Shown: piece by piece, positions 43,703-55,243 of the stretch
Position numbering within the stretch: the first letter of the stretch is position 1
Layout of the letters: every line of letters begins with the position of its first letter
Assembly: GCF_021405525.1 (NCBI RefSeq)
Contig: NZ_JAGQAG010000001.1
Coordinates: 1,054,001 to 1,118,000 of the forward strand
Source: Ruegeria pomeroyi
GTDB lineage: Bacteria; Pseudomonadota; Alphaproteobacteria; Rhodobacterales; Rhodobacteraceae
Direction of reading: 5' to 3'
DNA: 64,000 bases
Notes under the pieces: generated by a model
Database searches by the model: none
What the model was told of the DNA's origin: nothing
Seen by the model: the letters and a program-made list of their open reading frames with translations, nothing else
Made by a program: the position numbers and the translations under genes

Positions 43703-44182
43703 ATGGGGGCCGCGGTTCAGCAATCCGAAGGCGGGTCAGGCGGGCGTCGGCGCGGGCGCCGTCGCGGACGCGCCCGGCCGATGTCCGAGATCAACGTCAC
43801 CCCGTTTGTGGACGTAATGCTGGTGCTGCTGATCATCTTCATGGTGGCGGCGCCGTTGATGACCGTCGGGGTGCCGGTCGAACTGCCCAAGACCGCCGCA
43901 GGCGCGCTGCCCTCGGATGACGAGGAACCGCTGACCGTGACCATCACGGCAGAGGGTGAGGTGCAGATCCAGACAACCGCCGTGCCGCGCGACGAGCTGG
44001 TCGCGCGCCTGCGCGCCATTGCCGCCGAACGCAGCAGCGACCGGGTCTATCTGCGTGCCGATGGCGGTATTCCCTATGCCCAGGTGATGCAGGTGATGGG
44101 GGCGCTGAACGCGGGCGGATTTTCCAATGTCGGGCTGGTCACCGATACCGGCGGACCACGGCTCGACAGTGGCGGAGAGTGA
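43703..44182 (+). CDS. tolR: Tol-Pal system protein TolR
   Basis: A 159-residue ExbD/TolR protein beginning three bases after tolQ. The short basic cytoplasmic N terminus (GGSGGRRRGRRRGRARP) leads to MSEINVTPFVDVMLVLLIIFMVAAPLM, one transmembrane helix carrying the proton-linked aspartate of FVDVMLVLL. The periplasmic domain (about 55-150) has VYLRADGGIPYAQVMQVMGALNAGGFSNVGLVTD. It works with TolQ as a stator-like proton channel. Confidence 0.96.
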   Translation: MGAAVQQSEGGSGGRRRGRRRGRARPMSEINVTPFVDVMLVLLIIFMVAAPLMTVGVPVELPKTAAGALPSDDEEPLTVTITAEGEVQIQTTAVPRDELVARLRAIAAERSSDRVYLRADGGIPYAQVMQVMGALNAGGFSNVGLVTDTGGPRLDSGGE

Positions 44183-44191
44183 GGCAGCGGT

Positions 44192-45352
44192 TTGCAGACC
44201 GGCACCAAGATTTCCGCGCTCGCCCATGTCACGTTGGTTGCATGGGCCTTTCTGGGCGGTGCCTTCCGCTCGGATCCTTTGCCTTTCGAGGTGCAGGAGG
44301 TTTCGGTCATTTCGGCCGAGGAGTTCGCGGCGCTGAGCGCGCCGCGCGAGGCGCCCGAGATCATTCCACAGCCCGTCGAACCGGAACAGCCTACCGCGCC
44401 CATCGAACAGCCGGCGCCGGTGGAACCAGCGCCCGAGCCCGAGCCGGAACCGGTGCGCCCCGAGCCGCAGCCGGTGGCCCGGCCCGAACCCGAACCTGCG
44501 CCGCAGCCGGTCGAGCCCACTCCGGAACCGCAGGTGCCCAGCGAGGCGCCCAGCCTGGAACGGCCAGAGCCTGAAACGGTGCTGTTGCCGGAACCGCCGG
44601 GAAAGCGCCCCAAACCGCGCCCGGTTGAGCGCGTCGCCCCGGAACCGGTGGCAGCACCGCCGCCCGATGCGCGCCCGGATCCAGTCGAAACCCCGCCCGT
44701 GAGTGCCGAGCAAGGGGCCGAGACGCCACAGCCCGAGCAGCCCGCCACCGCACCCGAGGAGGCGACCGACCGGATTGAACCCGAGGCCGATCCGACGACC
44801 GAGGTGGCGCCGTCGCGCTCGCCCCGCCCGAAGACGCGCCCGCAGCAGCCCACGCAGACAGCCGAGACCAAGCCCGCGGCCACACCCGAGGCAAAACCCG
44901 CAGCAAAACCCGAGGCGAATCCGGCACCTGCCAGCCAGGCCGCCGAGACCCGCAGCGCGGTGAACGATGCCCTGGCCGAAGCGCTGGCCGCGACCGAGGA
45001 ACCGGCCGCCGCACCAGCTCCCACCGGCCCGCCGTTGACCAGCGGCGAGAAGGACGCGCTGCGCGTGGCGGTGTCGCAATGCTGGAACGTGGGCTCGCTT
45101 TCCAGCGAGGCGCTGAGGACGACAGTGGTGGTTTCGGTGCGGATGAATGCCGACGGCACGCCCGATACCGGCTCGATCCGCATGATCGAAAGCTCTGGCG
45201 GATCGTCGGGGGCCGCGAAACAGGCCTACGAGGCCGCGCGCCGTGCTATCATCCGTTGCGGGGCCAAGGGCTATAAACTTCCCAGTGAAAAATATGATCA
45301 CTGGCGTGATATCGAAATGACATTCAATCCCGAGAGGATGCGGATCAAATGA
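44192..45352 (+). CDS. tolA: Cell envelope protein TolA
   Basis: A 386-residue protein linking the inner membrane to Pal and TolB. A single transmembrane helix ([19 protein letters not shown], about 7-25) is followed by a very long Pro/Glu/Ala-rich spacer (about 50-285) and a C-terminal TolA-III-like domain ([41 protein letters not shown]). The spacer is Pro-Glu rich rather than the Ala-Lys helix of E. coli. The start is TTG 44192, since no ATG or GTG in frame precedes the membrane helix. Its stop overlaps tolB. Confidence 0.9.
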   Translation: MQTGTKISALAHVTLVAWAFLGGAFRSDPLPFEVQEVSVISAEEFAALSAPREAPEIIPQPVEPEQPTAPIEQPAPVEPAPEPEPEPVRPEPQPVARPEPEPAPQPVEPTPEPQVPSEAPSLERPEPETVLLPEPPGKRPKPRPVERVAPEPVAAPPPDARPDPVETPPVSAEQGAETPQPEQPATAPEEATDRIEPEADPTTEVAPSRSPRPKTRPQQPTQTAETKPAATPEAKPAAKPEANPAPASQAAETRSAVNDALAEALAATEEPAAAPAPTGPPLTSGEKDALRVAVSQCWNVGSLSSEALRTTVVVSVRMNADGTPDTGSIRMIESSGGSSGAAKQAYEAARRAIIRCGAKGYKLPSEKYDHWRDIEMTFNPERMRIK

Positions 45353-46668
45353 TGAGATTTCTGACCAGCCTTGTTCTGGGTGCAGCGCTGCTGGCCGGAG
45401 CGGCCCAGGCGCAGAACCAACCGCTCAGGATCACCATCGATGAGGGGATCATCGAACCCTTGCCCTATGCAGCGCCGAATTTCGTGCCCGACAGTCCCGC
45501 CGCTGCCGAATACGCGGCCGAGATCGCGCGCGTTCTGGCCGACGATTTGACCGGCAGCGGTCTGTTCCGTGAAATCCCGTCGACCGCCTATATCAGTCAG
45601 GTCACCTCGTTCGACGCGCCGGTGCAATTCGCCGACTGGAAGGCGATCAACGCGCAGGCACTGATCACCGGCGCGGTCAGCGTGTCGGGCAACCGGCTGA
45701 CGGTGCGGTTCCGCCTGTGGGACGTGTTCGCCGGGGCCGAACTGGGCAGCGGCCTGCAATTTGCAGGCACGACCGACGGCTGGCGCCGCATGGCGCACAA
45801 GGTGGCCGATGCGGTCTATAGCCGGATCACCGGCGAAGGCGGCTATTTTGACAGTCGCGTCGCCTTCGTTTCGGAAAGCGGACCCAAGGACCAGCGCCGC
45901 AAGCGTTTGGCGATCATGGATTACGATGGCGCCAACGTGCAGTATCTGACCGACAGCTCGTCGATCGTGCTGGCGCCACGTTTCTCTCCCTCGGGCGACC
46001 GCGTGCTTTATACCAGCTATCAGGGTGGCTTTCCGCGCATCCACATCCTGGACGTCGGCCAGGTGCAACAGCGCGTCTTGCAAAGCCAGGACGGCACCAT
46101 GAGCTTTGCGCCGCGCTTTTCGCCCGATGGTCAGACGGTGCTGTTCTCGCTGGCGCAGGGCGGCAATACCGACCTCTATGCGATGAATATCGCCTCAGGG
46201 CAAAGCACCCGGCTGACGAGCGCCCCCTCGATCGAGACCGCGCCCAGCTATTCCCCGGATGGCAGCCGTATCGTGTTCGAAAGCGACCGATCCGGCACGC
46301 CGCAGCTCTATGTCATGTCCGCCTCGGGCGGCGAGGCGACCCGGATCAGTTTCGGTCAGGGCCGTTATGGCACGCCGGTCTGGTCGCCGCGTGGCGACCT
46401 GATCGCATTCACCAAGCAGAGCAAGGGCCGGTTTCATATCGGCGTGATGCGCACCGATGGCAGCGAGGAACGTCTCTTGACCGCCTCGTTCCTGGACGAG
46501 GGGCCGACCTGGTCGCCCAATGGGCGCGTCATCATGTTCACCCGCGAGACGCAGGGCGCCAGCGGGCGCGCCGCGCTCTATTCCGTCGACATCTCGGGCC
46601 GCAATCTGCGCCCGGTCCGCACCCCCGATGGCGGCAGCGATCCTTCGTGGTCGCCGTTGCAAAAGTAA
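45349..46668 (+). CDS. tolB: Tol-Pal system beta-propeller protein TolB
   Basis: A 439-residue periplasmic protein. Signal peptide [22 protein letters not shown], then the N-terminal alpha/beta domain ([42 protein letters not shown]) and a six-bladed propeller with repeated WSP/FSP-D-G blades: [71 protein letters not shown]. It shuttles between Pal and outer-membrane partners. It overlaps tolA by four bases. Confidence 0.97.
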   Translation: MMRFLTSLVLGAALLAGAAQAQNQPLRITIDEGIIEPLPYAAPNFVPDSPAAAEYAAEIARVLADDLTGSGLFREIPSTAYISQVTSFDAPVQFADWKAINAQALITGAVSVSGNRLTVRFRLWDVFAGAELGSGLQFAGTTDGWRRMAHKVADAVYSRITGEGGYFDSRVAFVSESGPKDQRRKRLAIMDYDGANVQYLTDSSSIVLAPRFSPSGDRVLYTSYQGGFPRIHILDVGQVQQRVLQSQDGTMSFAPRFSPDGQTVLFSLAQGGNTDLYAMNIASGQSTRLTSAPSIETAPSYSPDGSRIVFESDRSGTPQLYVMSASGGEATRISFGQGRYGTPVWSPRGDLIAFTKQSKGRFHIGVMRTDGSEERLLTASFLDEGPTWSPNGRVIMFTRETQGASGRAALYSVDISGRNLRPVRTPDGGSDPSWSPLQK

Positions 46669-46696
46669 ACCGCGGATTCCCCCACTTCGGCGCGCG

Positions 46697-46725
46697 TTCA
46701 CATGGACGAGTCGATGTGATATCAA
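46697..46725 (+). promoter_or_regulatory. Possible separate promoter for pal
   Basis: TTCACA (46697-46702), 17-base spacer, TATCAA (46720-46725), 33 bases before pal in the only sizeable gap (90 bases) inside tolB-pal. Confidence 0.35.
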
Positions 46726-46758
46726 AGAGACAAGAAAATCTTAGGTGAGGCACCTGGA

Positions 46759-47271
46759 ATGAACGTATTGAGCAAGCTAACAGTAATCGGCGTGTTGCTC
46801 GCGCTGACAGCCTGTACAAATCCCGCGGATCTGGGCGATGGCAATGCTGTCGATCTGAACGGAGCTGGCGCGGGCGCTGGCAGTGGCTTGGTGAGTGATC
46901 CCACCTCGCCGGCCTATTTCAACCAGGCGATCGGCGACCGCGTTCTGTTCTCGGTAGACCAGTCAACGCTCAGCGCCGAGGCGCAGGCGACCCTCGGGGC
47001 GCAGGCACAGTGGTTGCTAACCAACACTGACTACAACGCGACTATCGAGGGTCACGCAGACGAGCAGGGCACCCGCGAATACAACCTCGCGCTGGGGGCG
47101 CGCCGCGCCAATGCTGCGCGCGAGTATCTGATCTCGCGTGGGGTGGCCGGCAGCCGGCTCAAGACCGTCAGCTATGGCAAGGAACGCCCGATCGAGATTT
47201 GCAGCGACGAGGCCTGCTATTCCAAGAACCGCCGCGCCGTGACGGTTCTGACGACGGATCTGACGGGGTAA
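46759..47271 (+). CDS. pal: Peptidoglycan-associated lipoprotein
   Basis: A 170-residue outer-membrane lipoprotein. The lipobox is LLALTACTN with C19 the lipid-modified residue. The OmpA-like peptidoglycan-binding domain fills residues 65-168: ATIEGHADEQGTREYNLALGARRANAAREYLISRGV contains the conserved D and R that grip meso-diaminopimelate. Pal anchors the outer membrane to the wall and is recruited by TolB/TolA at division. Confidence 0.97.
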   Translation: MNVLSKLTVIGVLLALTACTNPADLGDGNAVDLNGAGAGAGSGLVSDPTSPAYFNQAIGDRVLFSVDQSTLSAEAQATLGAQAQWLLTNTDYNATIEGHADEQGTREYNLALGARRANAAREYLISRGVAGSRLKTVSYGKERPIEICSDEACYSKNRRAVTVLTTDLTG

Positions 47272-47275
47272 GCGG

Positions 47276-48091
47276 ATGAGAGTTGCTGGCGCGGTTTTTG
47301 CCGTTTCTCTGGCATTTGCGGGGCAGGCACCGGCTCAGGATCAGCAAACGCTCGCCGACATCAGGCAGGAGTTGACGGTTCTGCATGTCGAGGTGCAGCG
47401 GCTCAAGCGCGAATTCTCGACCACTGGCTCGCCTTCGCCTTCGGTGGCAGGGGGCACAGTTCTTGAGCGGGTCGATGCGATTGAGGCAGAATTGCAGCGG
47501 TTGACGCGGCTGACAGAGCAGCTCAATGCTAGAATCGACCGCGTGGTTGCCGATGGCAGCAACCGGGTGGGCGATCTGGAGTTCCGCCTGTGCGAGTTGG
47601 AGGCGGATTGCGATATCGCGAAACTGTCCCAAGGTACCACCCTGGGCGGAGACGTGCAGGTAACGCCCGCGGCCTCGCCCCAGCCCAGCCAGTCGCAGAC
47701 TGAACTGGCGGTGGGCGAACAGGCCGAATTCGACAGCGCCAGCGAGGCACTCGCGGCGGGCGACTATGCCAAGGCTGCCGACCTCTTTGCCCAGTTCGAG
47801 GCCTCCTATCCCGGCAGTCCGCTGGCCGCCGAGGCGCATCTGAAACGCGGTAAGGCACTGGATGGAACGGGCGACACCCGCGAGGCGGCCCGCGCCTATC
47901 TGGCCAGTTTTACCGGTGACAGTACCGGGCCGCTTGCCGCCGAGGCGCTTTTCCAACTGGGGGCAGCGCTGGGCCGGTTGGGACAGACTAGCCAGGCCTG
48001 CGTTACGCTGGGCGAAGTATCTGTCCGGTTCCCGTCGGCGGCTGCCGTTGCCGACGCAAATCGGGAAATGTCCTCGCTGGGGTGCTCTTGA
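47276..48091 (+). CDS. cpoB: Tol-Pal system coordinator, YbgF/CpoB
   Basis: A 271-residue periplasmic protein four bases after pal. Signal peptide MRVAGAVFAVSLAFAGQAPAQ. Residues about 25-100 form a coiled coil (DIRQELTVLHVEVQRLKREF, VLERVDAIEAELQRLTRLTEQLNARIDRVV), used for trimerisation in this family. The C-terminal TPR domain starts near 150 (FDSASEALAAGDYAKAADLFAQFEASYPGSPLAAEAHLKRG). CpoB links Tol action to septal peptidoglycan synthesis. A linker rich in Ala, Ser and Gln (about 120-140) separates the two domains. Confidence 0.94.
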   Translation: MRVAGAVFAVSLAFAGQAPAQDQQTLADIRQELTVLHVEVQRLKREFSTTGSPSPSVAGGTVLERVDAIEAELQRLTRLTEQLNARIDRVVADGSNRVGDLEFRLCELEADCDIAKLSQGTTLGGDVQVTPAASPQPSQSQTELAVGEQAEFDSASEALAAGDYAKAADLFAQFEASYPGSPLAAEAHLKRGKALDGTGDTREAARAYLASFTGDSTGPLAAEALFQLGAALGRLGQTSQACVTLGEVSVRFPSAAAVADANREMSSLGCS

Positions 48092-49341
48092 CGGCTGGCG
48101 GCCAGAACCTCGTCGATCATCTCAGGGCGCAGTTTTCCGCCCAGCCGCCTCGGCGGCTGGGCGTTGCCGTTTCCGGGGGTGGGGACTCGGTTGCGCTGAT
48201 GCATCTCCTTGCACGCTGTTTCCCGGGTCGTGACGTCACGCTGCTGGTCGCGACAGTCGACCATGGCTTGCGGCCCGAGGCAGCCTCCGAGGCGGCGCTG
48301 GTCGCCCGCCAGGCCGCTGGCCTGGGCTTGTCACATGAAACCCTGCGCTGGACCGGCTGGACCGGCGAGGGCAATCTTCAGGACCAGGCCCGCCGCGCCC
48401 GCTATACGCTGCTGACCGAATGGGCGCTGCGCAACCGTGTGACCACGCTGGCGCTGGCTCACACCGCCGACGATCAGGCGGAAACGCTGCTGATGCGGCT
48501 GAGCCGGTCCGCCGGTGTATCCGGGCTTGCCGCCATGGCGCCGCGACGCATGCAGAATGGGGTGGTGCTGGTGCGGCCCCTGTTGGGTATCACCCGCGAC
48601 ACGCTGCGCAACTTTTTGCTTAGCGAAGGCATCGGTTGGGCCGACGACCCGTCGAACGAGGATGCCCGTTATGACCGCATCAAGGCGCGCCGGGCGCTGG
48701 CGGATCTGGCGCCCTTGGGCATCGACGCGCAGGGTCTGGCAGAGGTGGCCGCCAACATGGCCCGCGCGCGCGAGGCACTGGATTGGTACACCTTTCTGGC
48801 GGCCCGCGACCTGACCCGGATCGACGGCGGCGATGTCCTGTTGGAGCCGCGCGGTTTTCGAACCCTGCCCGATGAGATCGCGCGACGGATGCTGTTGCAT
48901 ATCGTCGGCTGGATCGGTGGCGGCGAATATCCGCCGCGCCGCGCCGCGGTGGCAGAGGCGCTTGCCGCGCTGCGCCACGAGCGTTCGGGCCAACTGGGCG
49001 GCTGTCTTATTCTGGGGCAGGGGCGCCGTATCCGGTTTTGTCGTGAACACAAGGCGGTCGAAACCCTCACCACCCCGCAGGGCGAACTGTGGGATGGGCG
49101 CTGGGTGCTGCGCGGCCCGGTGGTCAAGAACGGAGAGCTGCGCGCTCTGGGTACGGCGGGGTTGAAACTCTGCCCGGACTGGCGCCTGACCGGGCGCCCC
49201 CATGCGGCACTGATTGCCAGCCCGTCGGTCTGGAGCGGGGACACTCTGATCGCCGCGCCGCTGGCCGGATTGCCCAATGGTTGGACCGCCGAATTGGAAA
49301 GCGGCGAAGAAGACTTCTACGCGTCCCTTTTATCGCATTGA
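48082..49341 (+). CDS. tilS: tRNA(Ile)-lysidine synthetase
   Basis: A 419-residue N-type ATP pyrophosphatase that converts C34 of the CAU-anticodon tRNA-Ile to lysidine, changing its identity from Met to Ile. The PP-loop is VAVSGGGDSVALMHLL near residues 28-43; LALAHTADDQAETLLMRLSRSAGVSGLAAM follows. GTG 48082 overlaps the cpoB end by ten bases; TTG 48088 (TTGA overlap) is an equally plausible start two codons in. The tol-pal-cpoB-tilS-ftsH order is common in alphaproteobacteria. Confidence 0.93.
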   Translation: MLLTAGGQNLVDHLRAQFSAQPPRRLGVAVSGGGDSVALMHLLARCFPGRDVTLLVATVDHGLRPEAASEAALVARQAAGLGLSHETLRWTGWTGEGNLQDQARRARYTLLTEWALRNRVTTLALAHTADDQAETLLMRLSRSAGVSGLAAMAPRRMQNGVVLVRPLLGITRDTLRNFLLSEGIGWADDPSNEDARYDRIKARRALADLAPLGIDAQGLAEVAANMARAREALDWYTFLAARDLTRIDGGDVLLEPRGFRTLPDEIARRMLLHIVGWIGGGEYPPRRAAVAEALAALRHERSGQLGGCLILGQGRRIRFCREHKAVETLTTPQGELWDGRWVLRGPVVKNGELRALGTAGLKLCPDWRLTGRPHAALIASPSVWSGDTLIAAPLAGLPNGWTAELESGEEDFYASLLSH

Positions 49342-49365
49342 ACCTCGCTCGATCCTCTCTATTTT
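49338..49365 (+). promoter_or_regulatory. Possible promoter of ftsH
   Basis: TTGAAC (49338-49343), 16-base spacer, TATTTT (49360-49365), overlapping the tilS stop and 48 bases before ftsH. It looks sigma-70-like; I do not see a clear heat-shock promoter. Confidence 0.4.
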
Positions 49366-49413
49366 AAGAAACAAGCTGGCTGCGGAGTTCCGCGGCCGGA
49401 AAGTATTGGGAGA

Positions 49414-51333
<1,920 letters not shown>

Positions 51334-51352
51334 TTTCGAACAGAGCAACATC

Positions 51353-51382
51353 AAAAGGCCCGGCATGCGCCCGGGCCTTTTT
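51353..51382 (+). terminator. Rho-independent terminator of ftsH
   Basis: AAAGGCCCGG (51354-51363), 7-base loop, CCGGGCCTTT (51371-51380), followed by TT and a TTTT run a base later. Confidence 0.88.
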
Positions 51383-51448
51383 GTTTTGGCTGGCCTCTGA
51401 CGGAGAGGCGGCTAAGGTTGCGGCCGTCACCAATGGGAGAGTGTACGA

Positions 51449-52024
51449 ATGCCGGTTCTTGAGAAAAGCGGTTATGTGGGCCGGGTCGAATGGCTGGGCT
51501 GGGTGCCTGCGGGCGGGGTGCTGCGGGCAGAACCAGTCGATATGCTGGAGCTGAGCTTTTCCGGGGTCACAGGCGAGCGGCACGAGGGCGCCACGCGTCC
51601 CTCCTGTGTACGGGTGCGCAACCTCTATGACCGCGATACCGAGATCCGCAATGTGCGCCAGCTGACCATTCTGTCGACCGAGGAACTGGCTGCCATTGCC
51701 ACTGAAATGGGGTTGGACCGTCTCGACCCGGCCTGGCTCGGCGCCTCGATCGTGGTCAGCGGCATTCCCGATTTCACCCATGTACCGCCCTCCTCGCGCT
51801 TGCAGAACGGGGACGGAACCACGCTTACCATCGACATGGAAAACCGCCCCTGTGTCCTGCCGGGACGCGAAGTCGAGGCCGACAAGCCCGGTTATGGCGC
51901 TGCCTTCAAGCCCGCGGCACAGGACCGGCGCGGCGTCACCGCCTGGGTCGAACGCCCCGGTACTCTGCGGCTGGGCGATGAACTGACGTTGTTCATCCCC
52001 GATCAGCGTCCATGGATGCCATAA
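51449..52024 (+). CDS. MOSC domain-containing protein
   Basis: A 191-residue beta-barrel protein of the MOSC family, the sulfur-carrier domain related to the C terminus of molybdenum cofactor sulfurase. Typical features: GERHEGATRPSCVRVRNLYDRDTEIRNVRQLTILS near residues 40-75 and the conserved cysteine in ENRPCVLPGREVEADKPGYG near 132-151, followed by GVTAWVERPGTLRLGDELTL. MOSC proteins are involved in sulfur transfer to molybdenum enzymes or N-hydroxylated substrates; the partner is not known here. It has its own unit after the ftsH terminator. Confidence 0.88.
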   Translation: MPVLEKSGYVGRVEWLGWVPAGGVLRAEPVDMLELSFSGVTGERHEGATRPSCVRVRNLYDRDTEIRNVRQLTILSTEELAAIATEMGLDRLDPAWLGASIVVSGIPDFTHVPPSSRLQNGDGTTLTIDMENRPCVLPGREVEADKPGYGAAFKPAAQDRRGVTAWVERPGTLRLGDELTLFIPDQRPWMP

Positions 52025-52033
52025 GCGGCACAG

Positions 52034-52084
52034 GTTTCCGAAACGTCACCCGCGAAATCGGCCCGCGACGTTTCGCGTCGCGAA
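52034..52084. promoter_or_regulatory. Palindromes in the fhs upstream region
   Basis: TTCGCG-T-CGCGAA (52072-52084) is a perfect 13-base palindrome, and GTTTCCGAAAC lies at about 52034-52044. Both are in the 165-base gap before fhs. A CGGCGC-GTGT-GCGCCG hairpin (52141-52156) follows closer to the start. I know no matching regulator; operator function is a guess. Confidence 0.35.
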
Positions 52085-52189
52085 TATGTCGGAATCCACA
52101 TCCTGCCGGTGCAAATGCGACGTTACTGCTGTCACCAGCCCGGCGCGTGTGCGCCGGTATACCAGGACATCAAGCGGGGGATCGCACCC

Positions 52190-53866
52190 ATGGCGTATAA
52201 GAGTGACATTGAGATAGCGCGCGAGGCGCGGAAGTTGCCGATCTTGGAGATTGGTGCGAAGCTGGGGATCGGGTCTGAGGATCTGCTGCCTTATGGCCAT
52301 GACAAGGCGAAGGTGAGCCAGGGGTTCATCGATTCGGTTCAGGACCGCGCCGATGGCAAGCTGATCCTGGTGACGGCGATCAACCCGACGCCTGCGGGCG
52401 AGGGCAAGACCACGACCACGGTGGGTCTGGGCGACGGTCTGAACCGGATCGGCAAGAACGCGATGATCTGTATCCGCGAGGCGTCCCTGGGGCCGAACTT
52501 CGGCATGAAGGGGGGGGCTGCCGGGGGCGGCTATGCGCAGATCGTGCCGATGGAAGAGATGAACCTGCATTTCACCGGCGATTTCCACGCGATCACCAGC
52601 GCCCACAGCCTGCTCAGCGCGATGATCGACAACCACATCTATTGGGGCAACGAGGCCGAGATCGACACCCGCCGGGTGGTGTGGCGCCGTGTGGTGGACA
52701 TGAACGACCGGGCGCTGCGGCAGATCACCTGCTCGCTGGGCGGGGTGTCGAACGGGTTCCCGCGCGAGGCGGGCTTCGACATCACCGTGGCCTCGGAAGT
52801 GATGGCGATCCTGTGCCTGGCCAAGGATCTGAAGGACCTGGAAAAGCGTCTGGGCGACATCATCGTGGCCTATCGCCGCGACAAGAGCCCGGTCTATTGC
52901 CGCGACATCAAGGCCGAGGGCGCGATGACCGTGCTGTTGAAGGACGCGATGCAGCCCAACCTGGTGCAGACGCTGGAGAACAACCCGGCCTTTGTGCATG
53001 GCGGCCCGTTTGCCAATATCGCGCATGGCTGCAACTCGGTCATCGCCACCAAGACGGCGCTGAAAGTGGCCGATTACGTGGTGACCGAGGCCGGTTTCGG
53101 GGCCGATCTGGGCGCCGAGAAGTTCATGAACATCAAGTGCCGCAAGGCCGGGATCGCGCCGTCGGCGGTGGTGCTGGTGGCGACCGTGCGCGCGATGAAG
53201 ATGAACGGCGGCGTGGCCAAGGCCGATCTGGGCGCGGAAAACGTGGCCGCGGTCAACAAGGGCTGTGCCAACCTGGGCCGCCATATCGAGAACGTCAAAA
53301 GCTTTGGCGTGCCGGTGGTGGTGGCGATCAACCATTTCGTCACCGATACCGAGGCCGAGGTGCAGGCGGTCAGGGACTATTGCGCCAATCACGGGGTCGA
53401 GGCGGTGCTGTCGCGCCATTGGGAGCTGGGTTCGGAAGGCTCCGAGGCGCTGGCGCGCAAGGTTGTCGAGCTGGCCGATTCGGGCAAGGCGAACTTTGCC
53501 CCGATCTATCCCGACGACATGGGCCTGTTCGAGAAGATCGAGACCATCGCCAAGCGCATCTATCGCGCCGACGAGGTGCTGGCCGATCAGAAGATCCGCA
53601 ACCAGCTGAAGGAATGGGAAGAGGCCGGCTATCGCAACCTGCCGGTCTGCATGGCCAAGACCCAGTATTCCTTTACCACCGATCCGAACCGGCGCGGCGC
53701 GCCGACGGGCCATTCGGTGCCGGTGCGCGAGGTGCGCCTCAGCGCGGGCGCGGGCTTTATCGTGGTGGTCTGCGGCGAGATCATGACGATGCCGGGCCTG
53801 CCGCGCAAACCGGCGGCGGAGACCATCCGGCTGAATGACGCGGGCCAGATCGAGGGCTTGTTCTGA
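52190..53866 (+). CDS. fhs: Formate-tetrahydrofolate ligase
   Basis: A 558-residue enzyme, normal family length, that forms 10-formyl-tetrahydrofolate from formate, THF and ATP, or runs in reverse. The nucleotide loop is [18 protein letters not shown] near residues 67-84. Other conserved stretches are [36 protein letters not shown] and [20 protein letters not shown]. In Roseobacters it handles C1 units from methylated compounds. GGGGGA precedes ATG 52190; the open frame extends 27 codons upstream without homology. It is followed by chorismate mutase and folD genes. Confidence 0.97.
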   Translation: MAYKSDIEIAREARKLPILEIGAKLGIGSEDLLPYGHDKAKVSQGFIDSVQDRADGKLILVTAINPTPAGEGKTTTTVGLGDGLNRIGKNAMICIREASLGPNFGMKGGAAGGGYAQIVPMEEMNLHFTGDFHAITSAHSLLSAMIDNHIYWGNEAEIDTRRVVWRRVVDMNDRALRQITCSLGGVSNGFPREAGFDITVASEVMAILCLAKDLKDLEKRLGDIIVAYRRDKSPVYCRDIKAEGAMTVLLKDAMQPNLVQTLENNPAFVHGGPFANIAHGCNSVIATKTALKVADYVVTEAGFGADLGAEKFMNIKCRKAGIAPSAVVLVATVRAMKMNGGVAKADLGAENVAAVNKGCANLGRHIENVKSFGVPVVVAINHFVTDTEAEVQAVRDYCANHGVEAVLSRHWELGSEGSEALARKVVELADSGKANFAPIYPDDMGLFEKIETIAKRIYRADEVLADQKIRNQLKEWEEAGYRNLPVCMAKTQYSFTTDPNRRGAPTGHSVPVREVRLSAGAGFIVVVCGEIMTMPGLPRKPAAETIRLNDAGQIEGLF

Positions 53867-53883
53867 GCCGCGATATGCGCAAT

Positions 53884-53913
53884 TCACGGCCCGGGACCGA
53901 TCCCGGGCCGTGA
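53884..53913 (+). terminator. Perfect hairpin between fhs and the chorismate mutase gene
   Basis: TCACGGCCCGGGA (53884-53896), loop CCGA, TCCCGGGCCGTGA (53901-53913): a perfect 13-bp stem starting 18 bases after the fhs stop and 13 bases before the next start. There is no T-run, so it may be a processing or partial-attenuation element, not a full stop. Confidence 0.55.
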
Positions 53914-53925
53914 GAGTTTCAGGAC

Positions 53926-54231
53926 ATGAGCACATCCATCCCGCCGCAGGATTGTAGCGACATGGCCAGCCTGCGCGACCAGATCGACCGGCTGGACCGC
54001 GAGCTGATCACCCTGCTGGCCGCGCGGGCGGGCTATATCGACCGGGCGGTAGAGCTGAAGCAGGGCAATGGCTGGCCCGCGCGGATCCCCGAACGGGTCG
54101 AGGAAGTGGTGATGAACGCCCGCGCCGCCGCCGAAGGCCAGGGGCTGGACCCCGGCCTGATCGAGGACCTGTGGCGGCGGCTGGTGGACTGGTCGATCGC
54201 CCGCGAGGCGCGGGTGATCCGGGAAATCTAG
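53926..54231 (+). CDS. Chorismate mutase, AroQ class
   Basis: A 101-residue all-helical chorismate mutase. The pattern [33 protein letters not shown] (about 15-47) is the first helix with the catalytic arginine, and [45 protein letters not shown] is the second half. It converts chorismate to prephenate in tyrosine and phenylalanine synthesis. Isochorismate pyruvate lyases share the fold, but no siderophore genes are nearby. It sits between fhs and folD, an odd place for an aromatic-pathway gene. Confidence 0.85.
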   Translation: MSTSIPPQDCSDMASLRDQIDRLDRELITLLAARAGYIDRAVELKQGNGWPARIPERVEEVVMNARAAAEGQGLDPGLIEDLWRRLVDWSIAREARVIREI

Positions 54232-54257
54232 GGCCGGGCCCGCGTGCGCGACCCCAG

Positions 54258-54290
54258 ACGGCAACAAGGCGGTAACAAGACGGCAACAAG
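54258..54290 (+). repeat. Three tandem 11-base repeats before folD
   Basis: ACGGCAACAAG, GCGGTAACAAG, ACGGCAACAAG, exactly 11 bases apart (54258-54268, 54269-54279, 54280-54290), ending 11 bases before the folD ATG. One unit per helical turn would suit cooperative protein binding; the last copy ends at the AAGGAAGAG ribosome-binding region. Confidence 0.6.
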
Positions 54291-54301
54291 GAAGAGAGCA
54301 A

Positions 54302-55192
54302 ATGGCAGCAACTGTGATTGACGGCAAGGCCTTTGCGGCCCGGATCCGGGGCCAGGTGGCGGAACATGTGGCAGAGCTGAAGGCCGGGCATGGCATCACC
54401 CCCGGCCTGGCGGTGGTGCTGGTGGGCGAGGACCCGGCCAGCCAGGTCTATGTGCGCTCCAAGGGCAAGCAGACCGTCGAGGTCGGCATGAACTCGTATG
54501 AGCACAAGCTGGACGCCGACACGTCGGAGGCGGATCTGCTGGCGCTGATCGACCGGCTGAATGGGGACCCGGACGTGCATGGCATCCTGGTGCAACTGCC
54601 GCTGCCGGGGCATCTGGACGAGGACCTGGTGATCAACGCCATCGATCCGGCCAAGGATGTGGACGGGTTCCATATCTCGAATGTGGGCCTTCTGGGCACC
54701 GGGCAGAAGAGCATGGTGCCCTGCACGCCGCTGGGCTGCCTGATGATGCTGCGCGACCATCACGGCTCGCTTTCGGGGATGGACGCGGTGGTGATCGGGC
54801 GGTCGAACATCGTGGGCAAGCCGATGGCGCAACTCTTGCTGGGCGACAGCTGCACGGTGACCATCGCCCATAGCCGGACAAAGGACCTGGCCGAGGTGGT
54901 GCGCCGCGCCGATATCGTGGTGGCCGCGGTGGGCCGGCCCGAAATGGTGCCCGGCGACTGGATCAAACCGGGCGCCACGGTGATCGACGTGGGCATCAAC
55001 CGGATCGAGCGCGACGGCAAGACCAAGCTGGTGGGCGATGTCCATTACGACAGCTGCGCCGAGGTGGCGGGCGCCATCACCCCGGTCCCCGGCGGCGTCG
55101 GCCCCATGACCATCGCCTGCCTGCTCGCCAACACCCTCACAGCCTGCACCCGCGCTAACAACCTCAAAGAACCAAACGGACTTACTCCGTGA
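54302..55192 (+). CDS. folD: Methylenetetrahydrofolate dehydrogenase / methenyltetrahydrofolate cyclohydrolase
   Basis: A 296-residue bifunctional C1 enzyme. The folate site includes Y50 and K54 in [48 protein letters not shown] is the diagnostic FolD signature near residues 99-131, and [19 protein letters not shown] near 162-180 binds [20 protein letters not shown] closes the protein. With Fhs it completes the path formate to methylene-THF, working in either direction. Confidence 0.97.
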   Translation: MAATVIDGKAFAARIRGQVAEHVAELKAGHGITPGLAVVLVGEDPASQVYVRSKGKQTVEVGMNSYEHKLDADTSEADLLALIDRLNGDPDVHGILVQLPLPGHLDEDLVINAIDPAKDVDGFHISNVGLLGTGQKSMVPCTPLGCLMMLRDHHGSLSGMDAVVIGRSNIVGKPMAQLLLGDSCTVTIAHSRTKDLAEVVRRADIVVAAVGRPEMVPGDWIKPGATVIDVGINRIERDGKTKLVGDVHYDSCAEVAGAITPVPGGVGPMTIACLLANTLTACTRANNLKEPNGLTP

Positions 55193-55212
55193 GTATCCTC
55201 TGATCACGCGAT

Positions 55213-55243
55213 GGGCCACCGGAGGCGCAAGCACCGGTGGCCC
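55213..55243 (+). terminator. Hairpin after folD
   Basis: GGGCCACCGG (55213-55222), 11-base loop, CCGGTGGCCC (55234-55243), 20 bases after the folD stop. No T-run. Confidence 0.55.

Noticed and set aside
44340-45000. Repetitive DNA in tolA as a possible genomic repeat
   Set aside because: It is the Pro/Glu/Ala-rich spacer of TolA, a protein-level low-complexity region.
46741-46758. AGGTG-AGG-CACCT hairpin over the pal ribosome site as a riboswitch-like element
   Set aside because: Only five base pairs with a 3-base loop; too weak to claim a regulatory RNA.
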